A stretch of 40,886 nt of DNA from Prevotellaceae bacterium UBA1391 (GCA_002305265.1 DBQP01000006.1:1-40886); one strand, 5' to 3'. Positions 25,666 through 33,741 are shown, counted from the stretch's first letter. The notes: generated by a model not told the origin, from the letters alone. Made by a program: numbers and translations.

Positions 25666-25792
25666 CGGCCAGTCCACACCATCACCAGCGTGCCGCCGCC
25701 CGCATCCGCAAGTGCGGCCACGGCCTCCGGACAACATCGGCGCACCGGCAAAACGACACTTCCCCTTCGCCGGCGCCGCAGCAAGAAAAGAT

Positions 25793-26785
25793 ATGAATCA
25801 GGAAAAACGTACTACCATCATAGGCCACGCCAGCATGCTGCTGGCCTGTGGCTGCTGGGGCCTCATGGCCCCGCTCGGCAAGCATGCCATGACCAACGGC
25901 ATCTCGGGGCTCGAGATGGTCACCTTCCGCGTGGTCGGCGGCGCCGTATGCTTCTGGCTGGCCTCGCTCTTCGTCCGCCAGGAGAAGGTGCGCCCGAAAG
26001 ACATGCTGCTGCTCTTCTTCGCCGGCATGCTCGCCATCGTCTTCAACCAGTGCTGCTACACCATCGGACTGAGCCTCACCTCGCCCGTCAACGCCAGCAT
26101 CATGACCACCACCATGCCCATCATCACCCTCGTGCTCGCAGCCATTTTCCTGCGCGAGCCCGTCACCGGAAAGAAAGTCGTGGGCATCGCGCTCGGCTGC
26201 GTCGGCGCCTTCATCCTCATCACCTCCAGCATGCGCGGCAGCGGCACGGCCGTCGAGGGCAACCTCCTGGGCGACCTGCTCTGCATCACCGCCCAATGCT
26301 GCTTTGCCGTCTATCTCACCATCTTCAAGCACGTCGTCCAGCGCTACACCGTCATCACCTGCATGAAGTGGATGATCACCTATGCCGCCATCGTCATCAT
26401 GCCCTTCTCCTATGCCGACGTCGCCTCGATGCCATGGGCCGACATCACGCCGCGCGTCTGGGCCGAAGCCGCGTTCGTGGTCGTCGGCGGCACCTTCCTG
26501 GCCTACATCTTCATGATGAAAGGGCAGAAAACCCTCCGCCCCACCGTCGTCTCCATGTACAACTACGTCCAGCCCATCGTCGCCACCGCCGTGAGCGTGG
26601 CCCTCGGGCTTGGCACCTTCGGCCTCGGGCAGGGCCTGGCCGTGCTCCTCGTCTTCACCGGCGTCTGGCTCGTCACACAGAGCAAGAGCCGCCGCCAGCT
26701 CCGGCAGGAGGAGCGGCAGCGTACGTCGCCCGCCGCCCGTCCGTCTGCCGCACAGAACAGCAACAACGGAACAACGGACGCATGA
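25793..26785 (+). CDS. EamA/DMT superfamily exporter
   Basis: This is a 330-residue inner-membrane protein with ten predicted helices in two EamA repeats: about 8-150 (Trp-Gly-Leu-Met-Ala-Pro-Leu-Gly-Lys near 23-31, then Thr-Phe-Arg-Val-Val-Gly) and about 160-295 (Gly-Gly-Thr-Phe-Leu-Ala-Tyr near 237-243). The tail is polar and Arg/Ser/Asn-rich. These proteins move small metabolites, but the substrate cannot be told. I chose the ATG at 25793 (MNQEKRTTIIGHAS) because the first helix follows at once; an upstream in-frame ATG at 25712 would add 27 unlikely residues. It follows the GT2 gene by 127 bp. Confidence 0.9.
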   Translation: MNQEKRTTIIGHASMLLACGCWGLMAPLGKHAMTNGISGLEMVTFRVVGGAVCFWLASLFVRQEKVRPKDMLLLFFAGMLAIVFNQCCYTIGLSLTSPVNASIMTTTMPIITLVLAAIFLREPVTGKKVVGIALGCVGAFILITSSMRGSGTAVEGNLLGDLLCITAQCCFAVYLTIFKHVVQRYTVITCMKWMITYAAIVIMPFSYADVASMPWADITPRVWAEAAFVVVGGTFLAYIFMMKGQKTLRPTVVSMYNYVQPIVATAVSVALGLGTFGLGQGLAVLLVFTGVWLVTQSKSRRQLRQEERQRTSPAARPSAAQNSNNGTTDA

Positions 26786-26805
26786 TCCTACATCTCTATT
26801 TGAAT

Positions 26806-27387
26806 ATGGTTGAAATCAAAGATACGCTCGTCTCGCTCGACATGTTCAGCGAGATGTTCATTTGCGACTATGCTCGCTGCAAGGGCGCCTGCTGCGTCGA
26901 GGGCGACGCCGGCGCACCCGTCGAAATCGACGAAGTGGCCGCGCTCGAGGAAGCCGCCGAGGCCGTCTGGGACGAACTCACACCTCAGGCACGGCAGGTC
27001 ATCGACGAGGAAGGCGTCGTCAGCATCGACCCCGAAGGCACACTCGTCACCAGCATCGTCAACGGCCGCGACTGCGTGTTTGCCGTGCGCGACGCCGACG
27101 GCAACACCCTCTGCGCCATCGACCGCGCCTTCCGCGACGGTCGCATCGCCGTGGAGAAACCCCTCTCCTGCGCGCTCTATCCCGCTCGCCTCTCCGAGGT
27201 GGGCGGCATGACGGCAGTCAACTACCACCGCTGGGACATCTGCCGCAGCGCCTGCGCCCTCGGGCAGAAAGAAGGCGTGCGCGTCTACCAGTTCCTCAAG
27301 GCACCGCTCGTGCGCCGCTTCGGGCAGGAGTGGTGGGACGAGGCCGATCTCGTCTGCGGCGAGTTGCAGAAGCAAGGCTACATCTGA
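26806..27387 (+). CDS. DUF3109 family Cys-cluster protein
   Basis: This is a 193-residue cytoplasmic protein of a Bacteroidetes family of unknown function related to the YkgJ-type putative metal-chelating proteins. The motif CDYARCKGACCVEGDAGAP (from about residue 21) holds four Cys. Further Cys lie at NGRDCVFAV, NTLCAIDRA, PLSCALYPARLSEVGG and WDICRSAC, a set suited to binding an Fe-S cluster or zinc. I chose the ATG at 26806 (MVEIKDTLVSLD), which matches how such proteins start. An ATG at 26782 overlaps the EamA stop (ATGA) and would add eight residues. A strong terminator follows. Confidence 0.88.
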   Translation: MVEIKDTLVSLDMFSEMFICDYARCKGACCVEGDAGAPVEIDEVAALEEAAEAVWDELTPQARQVIDEEGVVSIDPEGTLVTSIVNGRDCVFAVRDADGNTLCAIDRAFRDGRIAVEKPLSCALYPARLSEVGGMTAVNYHRWDICRSACALGQKEGVRVYQFLKAPLVRRFGQEWWDEADLVCGELQKQGYI

Positions 27388-27420
27388 GCCATTTTCGCCC
27401 ATTTCATCGGTATATTTTCC

Positions 27421-27470
27421 ACGGTCTGGCCGCACTTGCCCCATGCAGCAAGTGCGGTCAGACCGTTTTT
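27421..27470 (+). terminator. Strong terminator of the glycosyltransferase-DUF3109 run
   Basis: A 19-bp stem (27421-27439 with 27448-27466, one G-T pair) has an 8-base loop and is followed by TTTTT. It lies 33 bp past the DUF3109 stop. Confidence 0.92.
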
Positions 27471-27512
27471 CCTTTCCTCCCTTCGCGGCCGGCAGCCGCA
27501 GCTCTTTAGCCC

Positions 27513-27709
27513 GATGCGCGCAATCCTTCTGTCCGCTTCGCTCTTTCTCTCCGCCCGAAGTTCCAGCCTTTCCGTCTGATGCGCGCAATCCTCCCATTCG
27601 AAGGGCACATCCTCTCCGTCCGAAGTTCCTGCCGTTCAGTCTGATGCGCGCAATCCTCCCATTCGAAGGGCTCATCCGCTCCGCCCGATGCGCCCAGCCC
27701 ACTTCTGCA
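27513..27709. repeat. 65-bp higher-order repeat made of 22+22+21 bp units
   Basis: GATGCGCGCAATCC starts at 27513, 27578 and 27643, 65 bp apart. Inside each copy, units begin GAnGNNC: GATGCGCGCAATCC, GAAGGGCNCATCC (GCTTCGCTC in copy 1) and GAAGTTCC. Their lengths are 22, 22 and 21 bp. A final partial unit begins at 27687. Confidence 0.9.
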
Positions 27710-27776
27710 CCTACCGCACAATTTTGCGTTCGCCGCGTTGCACGCTCAATGAACGACCCTTTTCCTTTTTCCCACA

Positions 27777-27832
27777 CGAAGGCGTTCGCGTGGCAAAACG
27801 AAGGCCTTCGTTTTCCGATACGAAGGCCTTCG
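27777..27832. repeat. Palindrome triplet CGAAGGCCTTCG, locus 3
   Basis: The cores lie at 27778-27787 (GAAGGCGTTC, one mismatch), 27800-27809 and 27822-27831 (both GAAGGCCTTC), exact 22-bp spacing. Confidence 0.95.
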
Positions 27833-28067
27833 TTTGTAGACGGAAGTTTTGAGAGGGAAAGTGGATGCGCAAGTCAAGCCGGAAGCAGGTGCAGGGCTGC
27901 GGGGTGAACGTGCATGACGTGCAGGGCGAAGGCACAAGTCATGCAGGTCGCAGGCGCTGTCCCTCCGTGTTCGTCATGCACGATGAAATCGACAAATAAG
28001 CCGAAAATCTTCCGATGAAATGGCCCTTTTCTCTCTCGAAACTTAAGACAGGCGCGCAGAAAAGCAG

Positions 28068-28100
28068 AAAGGATTGCCGTGCGCATGCAGGCAATCCTTT
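28068..28100 (-). terminator. Terminator of hflX
   Basis: An 11-bp stem AAAGGATTGCC (28068-28078) pairs with 28090-28100 around an 11-base loop. On the minus strand it leads into a pyrimidine-rich stretch. It lies about 35 bp past the hflX stop. Confidence 0.72.
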
Positions 28101-28133
28101 CCCATGTTTCGGCCGGCTCCGTCCGCCGGTGGG

Positions 28134-29441
28134 CTATTCCACCTCGCCTTCCTCGTCATACTGCTGGAAGAGGAAGTCGTTGTAGGGATATTTCTGTACG
28201 TGCATCTCGCGCACCCGGCGGTAGATGAGCTGTTTGAATTCGGCAATATTCGTCTTCTCGCGCGCGGAGATGAAGAAGCAGTCCTCGCCCAGCCGGGCCA
28301 TCCACGTCTGCATGAGCTCTTCCAGCGTGATGTTCTCCTTCGTGCGCGGCGTCAGGTCGTCCTCGTCCTTGGGCGTGAAGGTGTAGGCGTCGATTTTGTT
28401 GAACACGATCATCGTCGGCTTGTCGGCTGCACCGAGGTCAGCCAGGGTCTTCTCTACGACGGCAATCTGCTCCTCAAACTCAGGGTGGGAGATGTCGACG
28501 ATGTGGATGAGCAGGTCGGCCTCGCGCACCTCGTCGAGCGTCGACTTGAAAGAGTCCACCAAGTCGGTGGGCAGCTTGCGGATGAATCCGACGGTGTCGG
28601 AGAGCAGGAAAGGCAGGTTTTCGATGATTACCTTGCGCACGGTCGTGTCGAGCGTAGCAAACAGCTTGTTCTCGGCAAACACGTCGCTCTTCGACAGCAG
28701 GTTCATCAGCGTAGATTTGCCCACGTTCGTATAGCCCACCAGCGCCACGCGGATGAGACGGCCGCGGTTGCGCCGCTGGGTCGTCTTCTGCGTGTCGATG
28801 TCGGCCAGACGCTGCTTGAGCAAGGCCATGCGGTTGCGGATGATGCGTTGGTCCATCTCGAGCTGCGTCTCACCAGGACCGCGCAGTCCGACCGAACCAC
28901 CTCGCTGCCGCTCCAGGTGCGTCCACAGACGGGTGAGGCGGGGCAGCATGTATTTGTATTGCGCCAGCTCCACCTGCGTCTTCGCGGCAGCCGTCTGGGC
29001 ACGCATGGCGAAGATGTCGAGAATGAGCGACGTGCGGTCGAGGATCTTCACCTGCAGCTCCTTCTCGATGTTGCGGAGCTGCTTGGCCGACAGCTCGTCG
29101 TCGAAGATGACCATACCGACCGTCTCGGGCAAGTCCGTCATCTCCTGCGGGTCGGTGATGCCCGCCTCGTAGTAGGCGTCCTTGGCCGCGTCGAGCGCCT
29201 CCTCCTGCGCCTTGATGTATTGTTTGATTTCCTCGAGCTTGCCACTGCCGAGGTAAGTCACGGCCGACGGACCGTTCACGCGCTGCGTGTAGCGCTTGAT
29301 GACCTTGGCTCCGGCCGTGTGCGCCAGAAAAGCAAGCTCGTCGAGATATTCGTTCGTCTTGCGCTCATCTTGCTGCGGCGTAATCAGACCGACGATGATG
29401 GCAGTTTCGGTTTTGGCTTCTGTAATGACAAATTCTTTCAT
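28134..29441 (-). CDS. hflX: Ribosome-associated GTPase HflX
   Basis: This is a 435-residue GTPase that binds the 50S subunit and splits stalled ribosomes. The N-terminal domain (about 1-190) has GPSAVTYLGSGKLEE and the helical linker LRGPGETQLE. The G domain follows: G1 GYTNVGKST (236-244), G3 DTVGF (282-286), G4 NKID (348-351). A C-terminal extension ends in an acidic EEGEVE tail. The start ATG at 29441 is directly preceded by a 21-unit 22-bp array. I found no TAnnTTTG box in the array, so the promoter is unclear. Confidence 0.96.
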   Translation of the reverse strand: MKEFVITEAKTETAIIVGLITPQQDERKTNEYLDELAFLAHTAGAKVIKRYTQRVNGPSAVTYLGSGKLEEIKQYIKAQEEALDAAKDAYYEAGITDPQEMTDLPETVGMVIFDDELSAKQLRNIEKELQVKILDRTSLILDIFAMRAQTAAAKTQVELAQYKYMLPRLTRLWTHLERQRGGSVGLRGPGETQLEMDQRIIRNRMALLKQRLADIDTQKTTQRRNRGRLIRVALVGYTNVGKSTLMNLLSKSDVFAENKLFATLDTTVRKVIIENLPFLLSDTVGFIRKLPTDLVDSFKSTLDEVREADLLIHIVDISHPEFEEQIAVVEKTLADLGAADKPTMIVFNKIDAYTFTPKDEDDLTPRTKENITLEELMQTWMARLGEDCFFISAREKTNIAEFKQLIYRRVREMHVQKYPYNDFLFQQYDEEGEVE

Positions 29442-29975
29442 ATAGAATGCTGATGGGATAGGGGGAACGTGTGGATGAAATGGGGCGGAATAAGCGTACG
29501 ATCAATCGGAAAACACCGATGAAATGCCCTACAGGCCCCGATGAAATGAGTGGGAAACGTCGATGGAATAAGTGAAAGCCGTCGATGAATGGGATAAAGA
29601 ATGCCGATGAAATGGATGAAAAGTGCTGTTGGCGTGAAAAGGCGGTATGAAAAGATGATTTGAAAATGTCGATGGAATCTTGGAAATATAGCGATGGAAT
29701 GTCGGGTAAATGTCGAAGAGAAGGGCAGGAAGTGCCGATGGAATGGCCGGAAAGCGACAATGGCAGGTACTGGAGTTGCCGATGCAATGGCCGGGAAGCG
29801 CCAATGGCAGGTACTGGAGTTGCCGATGGAATGGCCAAATTTCTCCAATGGGATGTGCTGGAGATGCGCAAGAATGGTAGGGAGGATGCGCATCCGGAGC
29901 GTTGAGACGGGCCTGCCTGCCATCGCCGGCCGCCTCGAAAAAAATGTCCCGCAGCATTCTGCAGGACAGAGGGTG
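29442..29975. other. hflX upstream region, nearly all repeat
   Basis: The 534-bp gap between hflX and tRNA-Arg is filled by the 29451-29911 array; the remaining 60 bp next to the tRNA hold nothing recognisable. No gene. Confidence 0.75.
29451..29911. repeat. 22-bp array, core CGATGGAATGG, about 21 units
   Basis: Units start at 29451, 29473, 29495, 29517, 29539, 29561, 29583 and 29605. After one 1-bp deletion they run at 29648, 29670, 29692, 29714, 29736, 29758, 29780, 29802, 29824, 29846, 29868 and 29890. The 5' half is CGATGRAAT-like (CAATGG in some); the rest varies freely. The nearest unit starts 10 bp before the hflX start codon. Confidence 0.95.
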
Positions 29976-30047
29976 TACTCTCGACGAGAATCGAACTCGT
30001 ATCTACTCTTTAGGAGAGAGTTGTTCTATCCATTGAACTACGAAAGC
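29976..30047 (-). tRNA. tRNA-Arg (anticodon CCT)
   Basis: A 72-nt cloverleaf on the minus strand: acceptor GCTTTCG/CGAGAGT (two wobble pairs), D arm GTTC-GAAC, anticodon stem ACTCT/AGAGT with loop CTCCTAA, and T arm ACGAG/CTCGT with TTCGATT. The discriminator is A. It reads AGG codons. CCA is not encoded. No TAnnTTTG box was found upstream. Confidence 0.93.
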
Positions 30048-30510
30048 ATGCTGTTGATAAGTGCAATTTCAGACCTTCCCCATTCGCCGTCCCCATATTT
30101 CGCCTGCGCCGCAATAAGATTCGACGCTCGCCGTTCGCATGATTACAAAGCTCCAGCGTCCCGCATGCCATGCGCGTCTTATATTCCTGCCATGCGCCTT
30201 CGATCTCTTCACCGTTCTCCGTCCGCATGTTTGCGGTGCGCCTCTGGGTTGATTACCTCGTAAGGTCTGAACATTTGCTTAGCACCGGTATTGCCATGGC
30301 ATTGGGCAAAATCCATGCTGGTCGTGCACCAGTCTGATGCGGAGTGCGGCGTGTGGAGTCCGTAAAGGCTCGTGCACGAAAAAGCAGGGGAGTCTCCGCG
30401 GAAACTCCTCCTGGTCTTCCCTCCATTGAGAGTGGAGCAAAGCGTTGCGCCGACGCGACCGTACCGGTCTGCTGTCAGCGTGCTCCGGCCGCAATGGCTT
30501 GCCTGATCTA
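30048..30510. other. Gap between tRNA-Arg and the HU gene
   Basis: A phased 22-bp array fills 30085-30260. The remaining 250 bp next to the HU stop hold no gene; an imperfect stem near 30389-30413 (AGGGGAGT with ACTCCTCCT) might be the HU terminator, but it lacks a clear T run. Confidence 0.55.
30085..30260. repeat. Cryptic 22-bp array, core CGCC only, 8 units
   Basis: Units start at 30085, 30107, 30129, 30151, 30173, 30195, 30217 and 30239 without any slip. They begin CGCC, CGCC, CGCC, CTCC, CGCG, CGCC, CTCC and CGCC. Several share an internal GCATG or end in CATG/GTG. Little else is conserved. Confidence 0.8.
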
Positions 30511-30783
30511 TTAGTTGACAGCAGCGCTCAGTTCGGCACCAGCCTTGAACTTAGCCACCTTCTTGGCTGCGATGGTGAGCTTTTTCATTGTGCGTGGGTC
30601 GATGCCCTGACGCTCTGCGCGCTCGCTGACTGCGTATGTTCCGAAGCCGATGAGGGCTACCTTGTCGCCTGCCTTCAGTGCATCAGCTACCACTTCAGCG
30701 TATGCGTCTACTGCCTTCTTTGCGTCCACCTTGCTCAGACCAGCCTTTGCGGCTACGGCGCTGATAAATTCGCTTTTGTTCAT
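30511..30783 (-). CDS. HU-family DNA-binding protein
   Basis: This is a 90-residue nucleoid protein of the HU/IHF family, full length. It starts MNKSEFISAVAAKAGLSKVDAK (helices 1-2), then VALIGFGTYAVSERAERQGIDPRT (beta arms, with the Arg/Pro tip), and a C-terminal helix with KKVAKFKAGAELSAAV. It binds and bends DNA as a dimer. Codon use looks lower in GC than its neighbours, as for highly expressed genes. A well-formed promoter lies at 30830-30860. Which HU paralogue it is cannot be told here. Confidence 0.96.
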   Translation of the reverse strand: MNKSEFISAVAAKAGLSKVDAKKAVDAYAEVVADALKAGDKVALIGFGTYAVSERAERQGIDPRTMKKLTIAAKKVAKFKAGAELSAAVN

Positions 30784-30829
30784 GATCGTAAGTTTAAGTT
30801 AATGAGTTAGTAAAATCACACTTTGGTGG

Positions 30830-30860
30830 CAAAGTTATATTTTTTCAAGTGATGCGCAAA
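30830..30860 (-). promoter_or_regulatory. Promoter of the HU gene
   Basis: On the minus strand, TTTG (30860-30857), 19 bases, then TAACTTTG (30837-30830): a full -33/-7 match. The leader is about 40 nt. Confidence 0.82.
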
Positions 30861-30942
30861 CATTTTCGTTAAAAAAATAAAGAAAAACACGAAAAATTTT
30901 ATCATTCGTTCCTGAAATGGCGGGAAATCGGATAAAAAGCGG

Positions 30943-30950
30943 TATTTTTG
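30943..30950 (+). promoter_or_regulatory. Candidate -7 box facing the 31184 array
   Basis: TATTTTTG fits TAnnTTTG on the plus strand. The next gene on this strand is the rhomboid gene nearly 700 bp away, with the array in between. No -33 TTTG at the right distance; weak evidence. Confidence 0.35.
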
Positions 30951-31183
30951 CAGTGTTGAAAGCGGCGCAGGCGTGCTATCGGGCGCGCTCGGCAAATCAG
31001 CCGGAAGGCAGATCTTGGGCGTTTTTTTGACGTCTGCAGGACGCTGTCTATACGGCTGGCTGGCGTCATGCGTGCGCTTGTTTTGCTGGGCTCATGTGCC
31101 GGTTGATCGTCTTTTGTGCGCCGATTTTGCATCATGAATGTATAGATTTTTGTACATTTGTACGCAGGTTCTGCAGAAATCAA

Positions 31184-31452
31184 GCACTGGTCTTGCATCG
31201 TTGGTGCACTGGTCTTGCATTGTTGGTGCACTGGTCTTGCATCGTTGGTGCACTGGTCTTGCATCGTTGGCGCGGCGGTCTTGCATTGTTGGCGCGGCGG
31301 TCTTGCATTGTTGGTGCACTGGTCTTTCATCGTTGGTGCGGCGGTCTTTCATCGTTGGTGCGCTGGGCTTGCATCGTTGGTGCACTGGTCTTGCATCGTA
31401 GGTGCGGCGGTCTTGCATCATTCATGCGACGGTCGGGCATCATTTGTGCGTC
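31184..31452. repeat. 22-bp array, core GGTCTTGCATCGTTGGTGC, 12 units
   Basis: GGTCTTGC (or GGTCTTTC, GGGCTTGC, GGTCGGGC) starts at 31189, 31211, 31233, 31255, 31277, 31299, 31321, 31343, 31365, 31387, 31409 and 31431, every step 22 bp. It is the best-conserved array in the window. Two variants of the linker, GCACT and GCGGC, alternate irregularly. Confidence 0.97.
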
Positions 31453-31636
31453 TACCGGTCTCGCGTCCTGTCTTTGTGTGGCGCGCTGCATACGCCTGCT
31501 CATCCTGTTTGCGTCGGTCTGGCTGCTTTGTTGGCGGCGGTGCCATGCGTGGGCGTGGCGGCTTGTGCTTCGCTTCGTTTCATTCATCGCGGGTTGACCG
31601 TGTGTGCCGACCTATTTTTTCCTGAACAATAAGAAT

Positions 31637-32557
31637 ATGAGAATACCCCCTGTCGTCAAGACGCTGCTGCTCGTGAACGTGGCAGTCTACTTTCTTTTCA
31701 TCATCCTCGACATGTCGGGGTTGAACCTCTCCGGGCTTTTCGCCCTTTACTATGTGGGCTCTCCCTATTTCCAGGTCTTCCAGCTTTTCACCTACATGTT
31801 CATGCACGGCGGACTGATGCACCTGTTCTTCAACATGTTCGCGCTGTGGATGTTTGGCCGCATCATGGAACAGGTGTGGGGCGGCAGGCGCTTTCTGCTC
31901 TATTATCTCGTCTGCGGCATCGGCGCGGGCATCGTTCAGGAAACAGGGCAGCTGCTGGGTTTGATCAGTCCGATGGCCTCTACTGTGGGCGCCAGCGGTG
32001 CCATCTACGGTGTGCTGCTGGCCTTCGGCATGACGTTTCCGAACGAGCGGCTCTTCGTCATCCCCATTCCTTTCCCCATCAAGGCCAAGTATTTTGTGGC
32101 CGGCTATGCGCTGCTGGAGTTGTTCCAGGGTTCGGGCAGCAACGACGGCGTGGCGCATTATGCCCACCTCGGCGGCATGTTGTTCGGTCTGCTGCTCATC
32201 CTCTACTGGCGCCACGGGCCCCGTCGGGCATCCAGTTCTTCGCGCCGCAGTTGGAGGGTGGGCGACTATGGCGTTCGCTACCGCGAAGCAAGCGGATATG
32301 ACAAGGGCGGCGAGGAGACGTTCTTCGCTCGCATCCGCCGCTTCTTCGGCGTCGACCGTCAGGAGCGCCAGGAGCGCCAGGGCGGGGCGAAAATGCATGC
32401 CGAGCCCGGCGGACGTGCGGCCGACTACGACTACAATGCGCGGAAGCGGGCCGACAGCGAGGAAATCGACCGCATTCTCGACAAAATCAGGCAGGGCGGC
32501 TACGCCAGCCTCTCGGAGGAGGAGAAGCGCAAGCTCTTCGACGCCAGCCGCCAATGA
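31637..32557 (+). CDS. Rhomboid family intramembrane serine protease
   Basis: This is a 306-residue membrane protease. Start MRIPPVVKTLLLVN at 31637; an in-frame ATG at 31604 would add 11 residues. Six helices lie in about 8-205. FMHGGLMHLFFNM holds the conserved His and Asn (oxyanion), GASG contains catalytic Ser120, and VAHYAHLGG holds catalytic His177. It cuts substrates within the membrane. The C-terminal 100 residues are soluble, Arg/Glu-rich, ending in the helical segment EEIDRILDKIRQGGYASLSEEE that is common in Bacteroidetes rhomboids. It is followed by an EEP-fold gene after 86 bp and a hairpin. Confidence 0.95.
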   Translation: MRIPPVVKTLLLVNVAVYFLFIILDMSGLNLSGLFALYYVGSPYFQVFQLFTYMFMHGGLMHLFFNMFALWMFGRIMEQVWGGRRFLLYYLVCGIGAGIVQETGQLLGLISPMASTVGASGAIYGVLLAFGMTFPNERLFVIPIPFPIKAKYFVAGYALLELFQGSGSNDGVAHYAHLGGMLFGLLLILYWRHGPRRASSSSRRSWRVGDYGVRYREASGYDKGGEETFFARIRRFFGVDRQERQERQGGAKMHAEPGGRAADYDYNARKRADSEEIDRILDKIRQGGYASLSEEEKRKLFDASRQ

Positions 32558-32566
32558 ATCGTCCAG

Positions 32567-32612
32567 TGATGCAGGGGACCGTACGCCACACAGCGCATAC
32601 GATCCCCTGCAT
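32567..32612 (+). terminator. Hairpin between the rhomboid and EEP genes
   Basis: A 15-bp stem with one mismatch (32567-32581 with 32598-32612) has a 16-base loop. There is no T run directly after it, so it may be a weak terminator, an attenuator or an mRNA stabiliser. Confidence 0.55.
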
Positions 32613-32643
32613 CGGTGAATCGCATTGATATCTTTCTCTACGC

Positions 32644-33741
32644 ATGGCAACACCTGCGAAACTGAAATCTTCCCTGCGCCTCGTCGGGACGAGCATCCAA
32701 GTCGTGCTCGTTGCGCTCAACGTGGCATGCGTGCTCGCGCTGTGGCTGTCTGCCGCCAGCGTTTTCTTCTCGCCGGCTGCGCATCCGCGCCTGTCTCTGC
32801 TGGGCATGGCTTTCACTTTCCTCTTCTGGCCCGTCCTGCTGTTCATTCCCTTCTGGCTGGTCGTGCGCCGACGCTACGTCTTGGTGTCGGTCGTGGGTCT
32901 GCTGGCCTGTTTCGGCAGCGTGCGCACGTATTTTCCCGTCAACTACGTCTACGAGGCGCCCGACAGTGCCATCACCGTCGTTTCCTACAATCTCTACAAC
33001 CTCACGGGCGCTACGCCCGGCGAGATGGACCGCTGGCCCTCCGTGCGCTATCTGGCGGAGAGCGGTGCCGACATCGTCTGCTGTCAGGAGGCGGCCCAGC
33101 TCAACAAGTACGAGGTGGACACCTTGCTGGCCCAGCATTTCCCCTATCGCCAGCGTACGGTCGTTCGCAAATGCACGCAGGTGCTGCTTTCGCGCTTTCC
33201 GATCCTCGCGGTGGACACCATCGGCTACGAAAGCGAGACGAATGCCTCGGTGGCCTATCGGCTGCTGGTGGGGGCAGACACGCTGCTGGTGGTCAACAAC
33301 CACTTCGAGTCGTATCACCTGCAGAGCGCCGACAAGTCGGAATACAAGGAGATGCTGGTCAACCCCGACGAGGCCATCCGCAGCGACGGCCCGCTCTCCC
33401 TCATGCGCAAACTCATGGCCGCCAATGCCGTGCGGGCCGCACAGGTGGACAGCGTGGAGGCCTACATCGCGCGCAGCGGCATGCGCTATGTGCTGGCGTG
33501 CGGCGACTTCAACGACCCCTCCATCTCCTATGCGCACCACCGCCTGACGCGCCAGCTCAACGATGCCTTCACGCGCACCGGCAACGGCCCTGCCATCTCC
33601 TACCACCACAGCGGCATGTATTTCCGCATCGACAACATCCTGTGCTCGCCCGACATCCGTCCCTATGAGTGCCGCGTCGACCGCTCCTGTGCCGTCTCCG
33701 ACCACTATCCCATCCGCTGCCGCATCACGCTCAAGCGATAG
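32644..33741 (+). CDS. Membrane-anchored endonuclease/exonuclease/phosphatase-fold protein
   Basis: This is a 365-residue protein with about three N-terminal helices (about 15-93) and a C-terminal EEP domain (about 108-363), probably facing the periplasm. Motifs of the fold are visible: VVSYNLYNL (metal Asn), VCCQEA (metal Glu), LLVVNNHFES, LACGDFNDPS (catalytic Asp/Asn) and SDHYPIRC (final Asp-His). The family includes phosphodiesterases, nucleases and lipid phosphatases, so the substrate is open. It follows the rhomboid gene by 86 bp; this pairing is familiar in Bacteroidales, but I know of no tested link. Confidence 0.9.
   Translation: MATPAKLKSSLRLVGTSIQVVLVALNVACVLALWLSAASVFFSPAAHPRLSLLGMAFTFLFWPVLLFIPFWLVVRRRYVLVSVVGLLACFGSVRTYFPVNYVYEAPDSAITVVSYNLYNLTGATPGEMDRWPSVRYLAESGADIVCCQEAAQLNKYEVDTLLAQHFPYRQRTVVRKCTQVLLSRFPILAVDTIGYESETNASVAYRLLVGADTLLVVNNHFESYHLQSADKSEYKEMLVNPDEAIRSDGPLSLMRKLMAANAVRAAQVDSVEAYIARSGMRYVLACGDFNDPSISYAHHRLTRQLNDAFTRTGNGPAISYHHSGMYFRIDNILCSPDIRPYECRVDRSCAVSDHYPIRCRITLKR

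Larger units (their letters stand above)
27388..28133. other. Convergent 746-bp intergenic region
   Basis: It lies between the DUF3109 and hflX 3' ends. In order it holds the terminator at 27421, the trimeric 22-bp array at 27513-27709, the palindrome triplet at 27777, GATGAAAT words near 27982 and 28013, and the hflX terminator at 28068. No gene was found. Confidence 0.7.
30784..31636. other. Divergent 853-bp region between the HU and rhomboid genes
   Basis: It holds the HU promoter, an AT-rich stretch (30835-30900), two plus-strand -7-like words (TATTTTTG at 30943, TACATTTG at 31151) and the twelve-unit array at 31184-31452. Frames through the array are open only because of its repetitiveness. 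Confidence 0.65.

Noticed and set aside
29438..29957. Phe/His/Ser-rich frames upstream of hflX
   Set aside because: Translations of the CGATGGAAT array in three frames; no signal peptide, no domain.
30279..30494. 71-residue minus-strand frame downstream of the HU gene
   Set aside because: No family, no start context, and it lies in the HU 3' region.
31092..31421. Repetitive protein frames (DARPVHQ-like) over the 31184 array
   Set aside because: Because 22 is not a multiple of 3, the frame cycles through all phases with a 66-bp period; open frames come from the repeat itself. No start or promoter context supports translation.
31184..31452. CRISPR array
   Set aside because: Units are 22 bp and tandem, with no constant-repeat/unique-spacer alternation at CRISPR lengths; no cas genes in the window.
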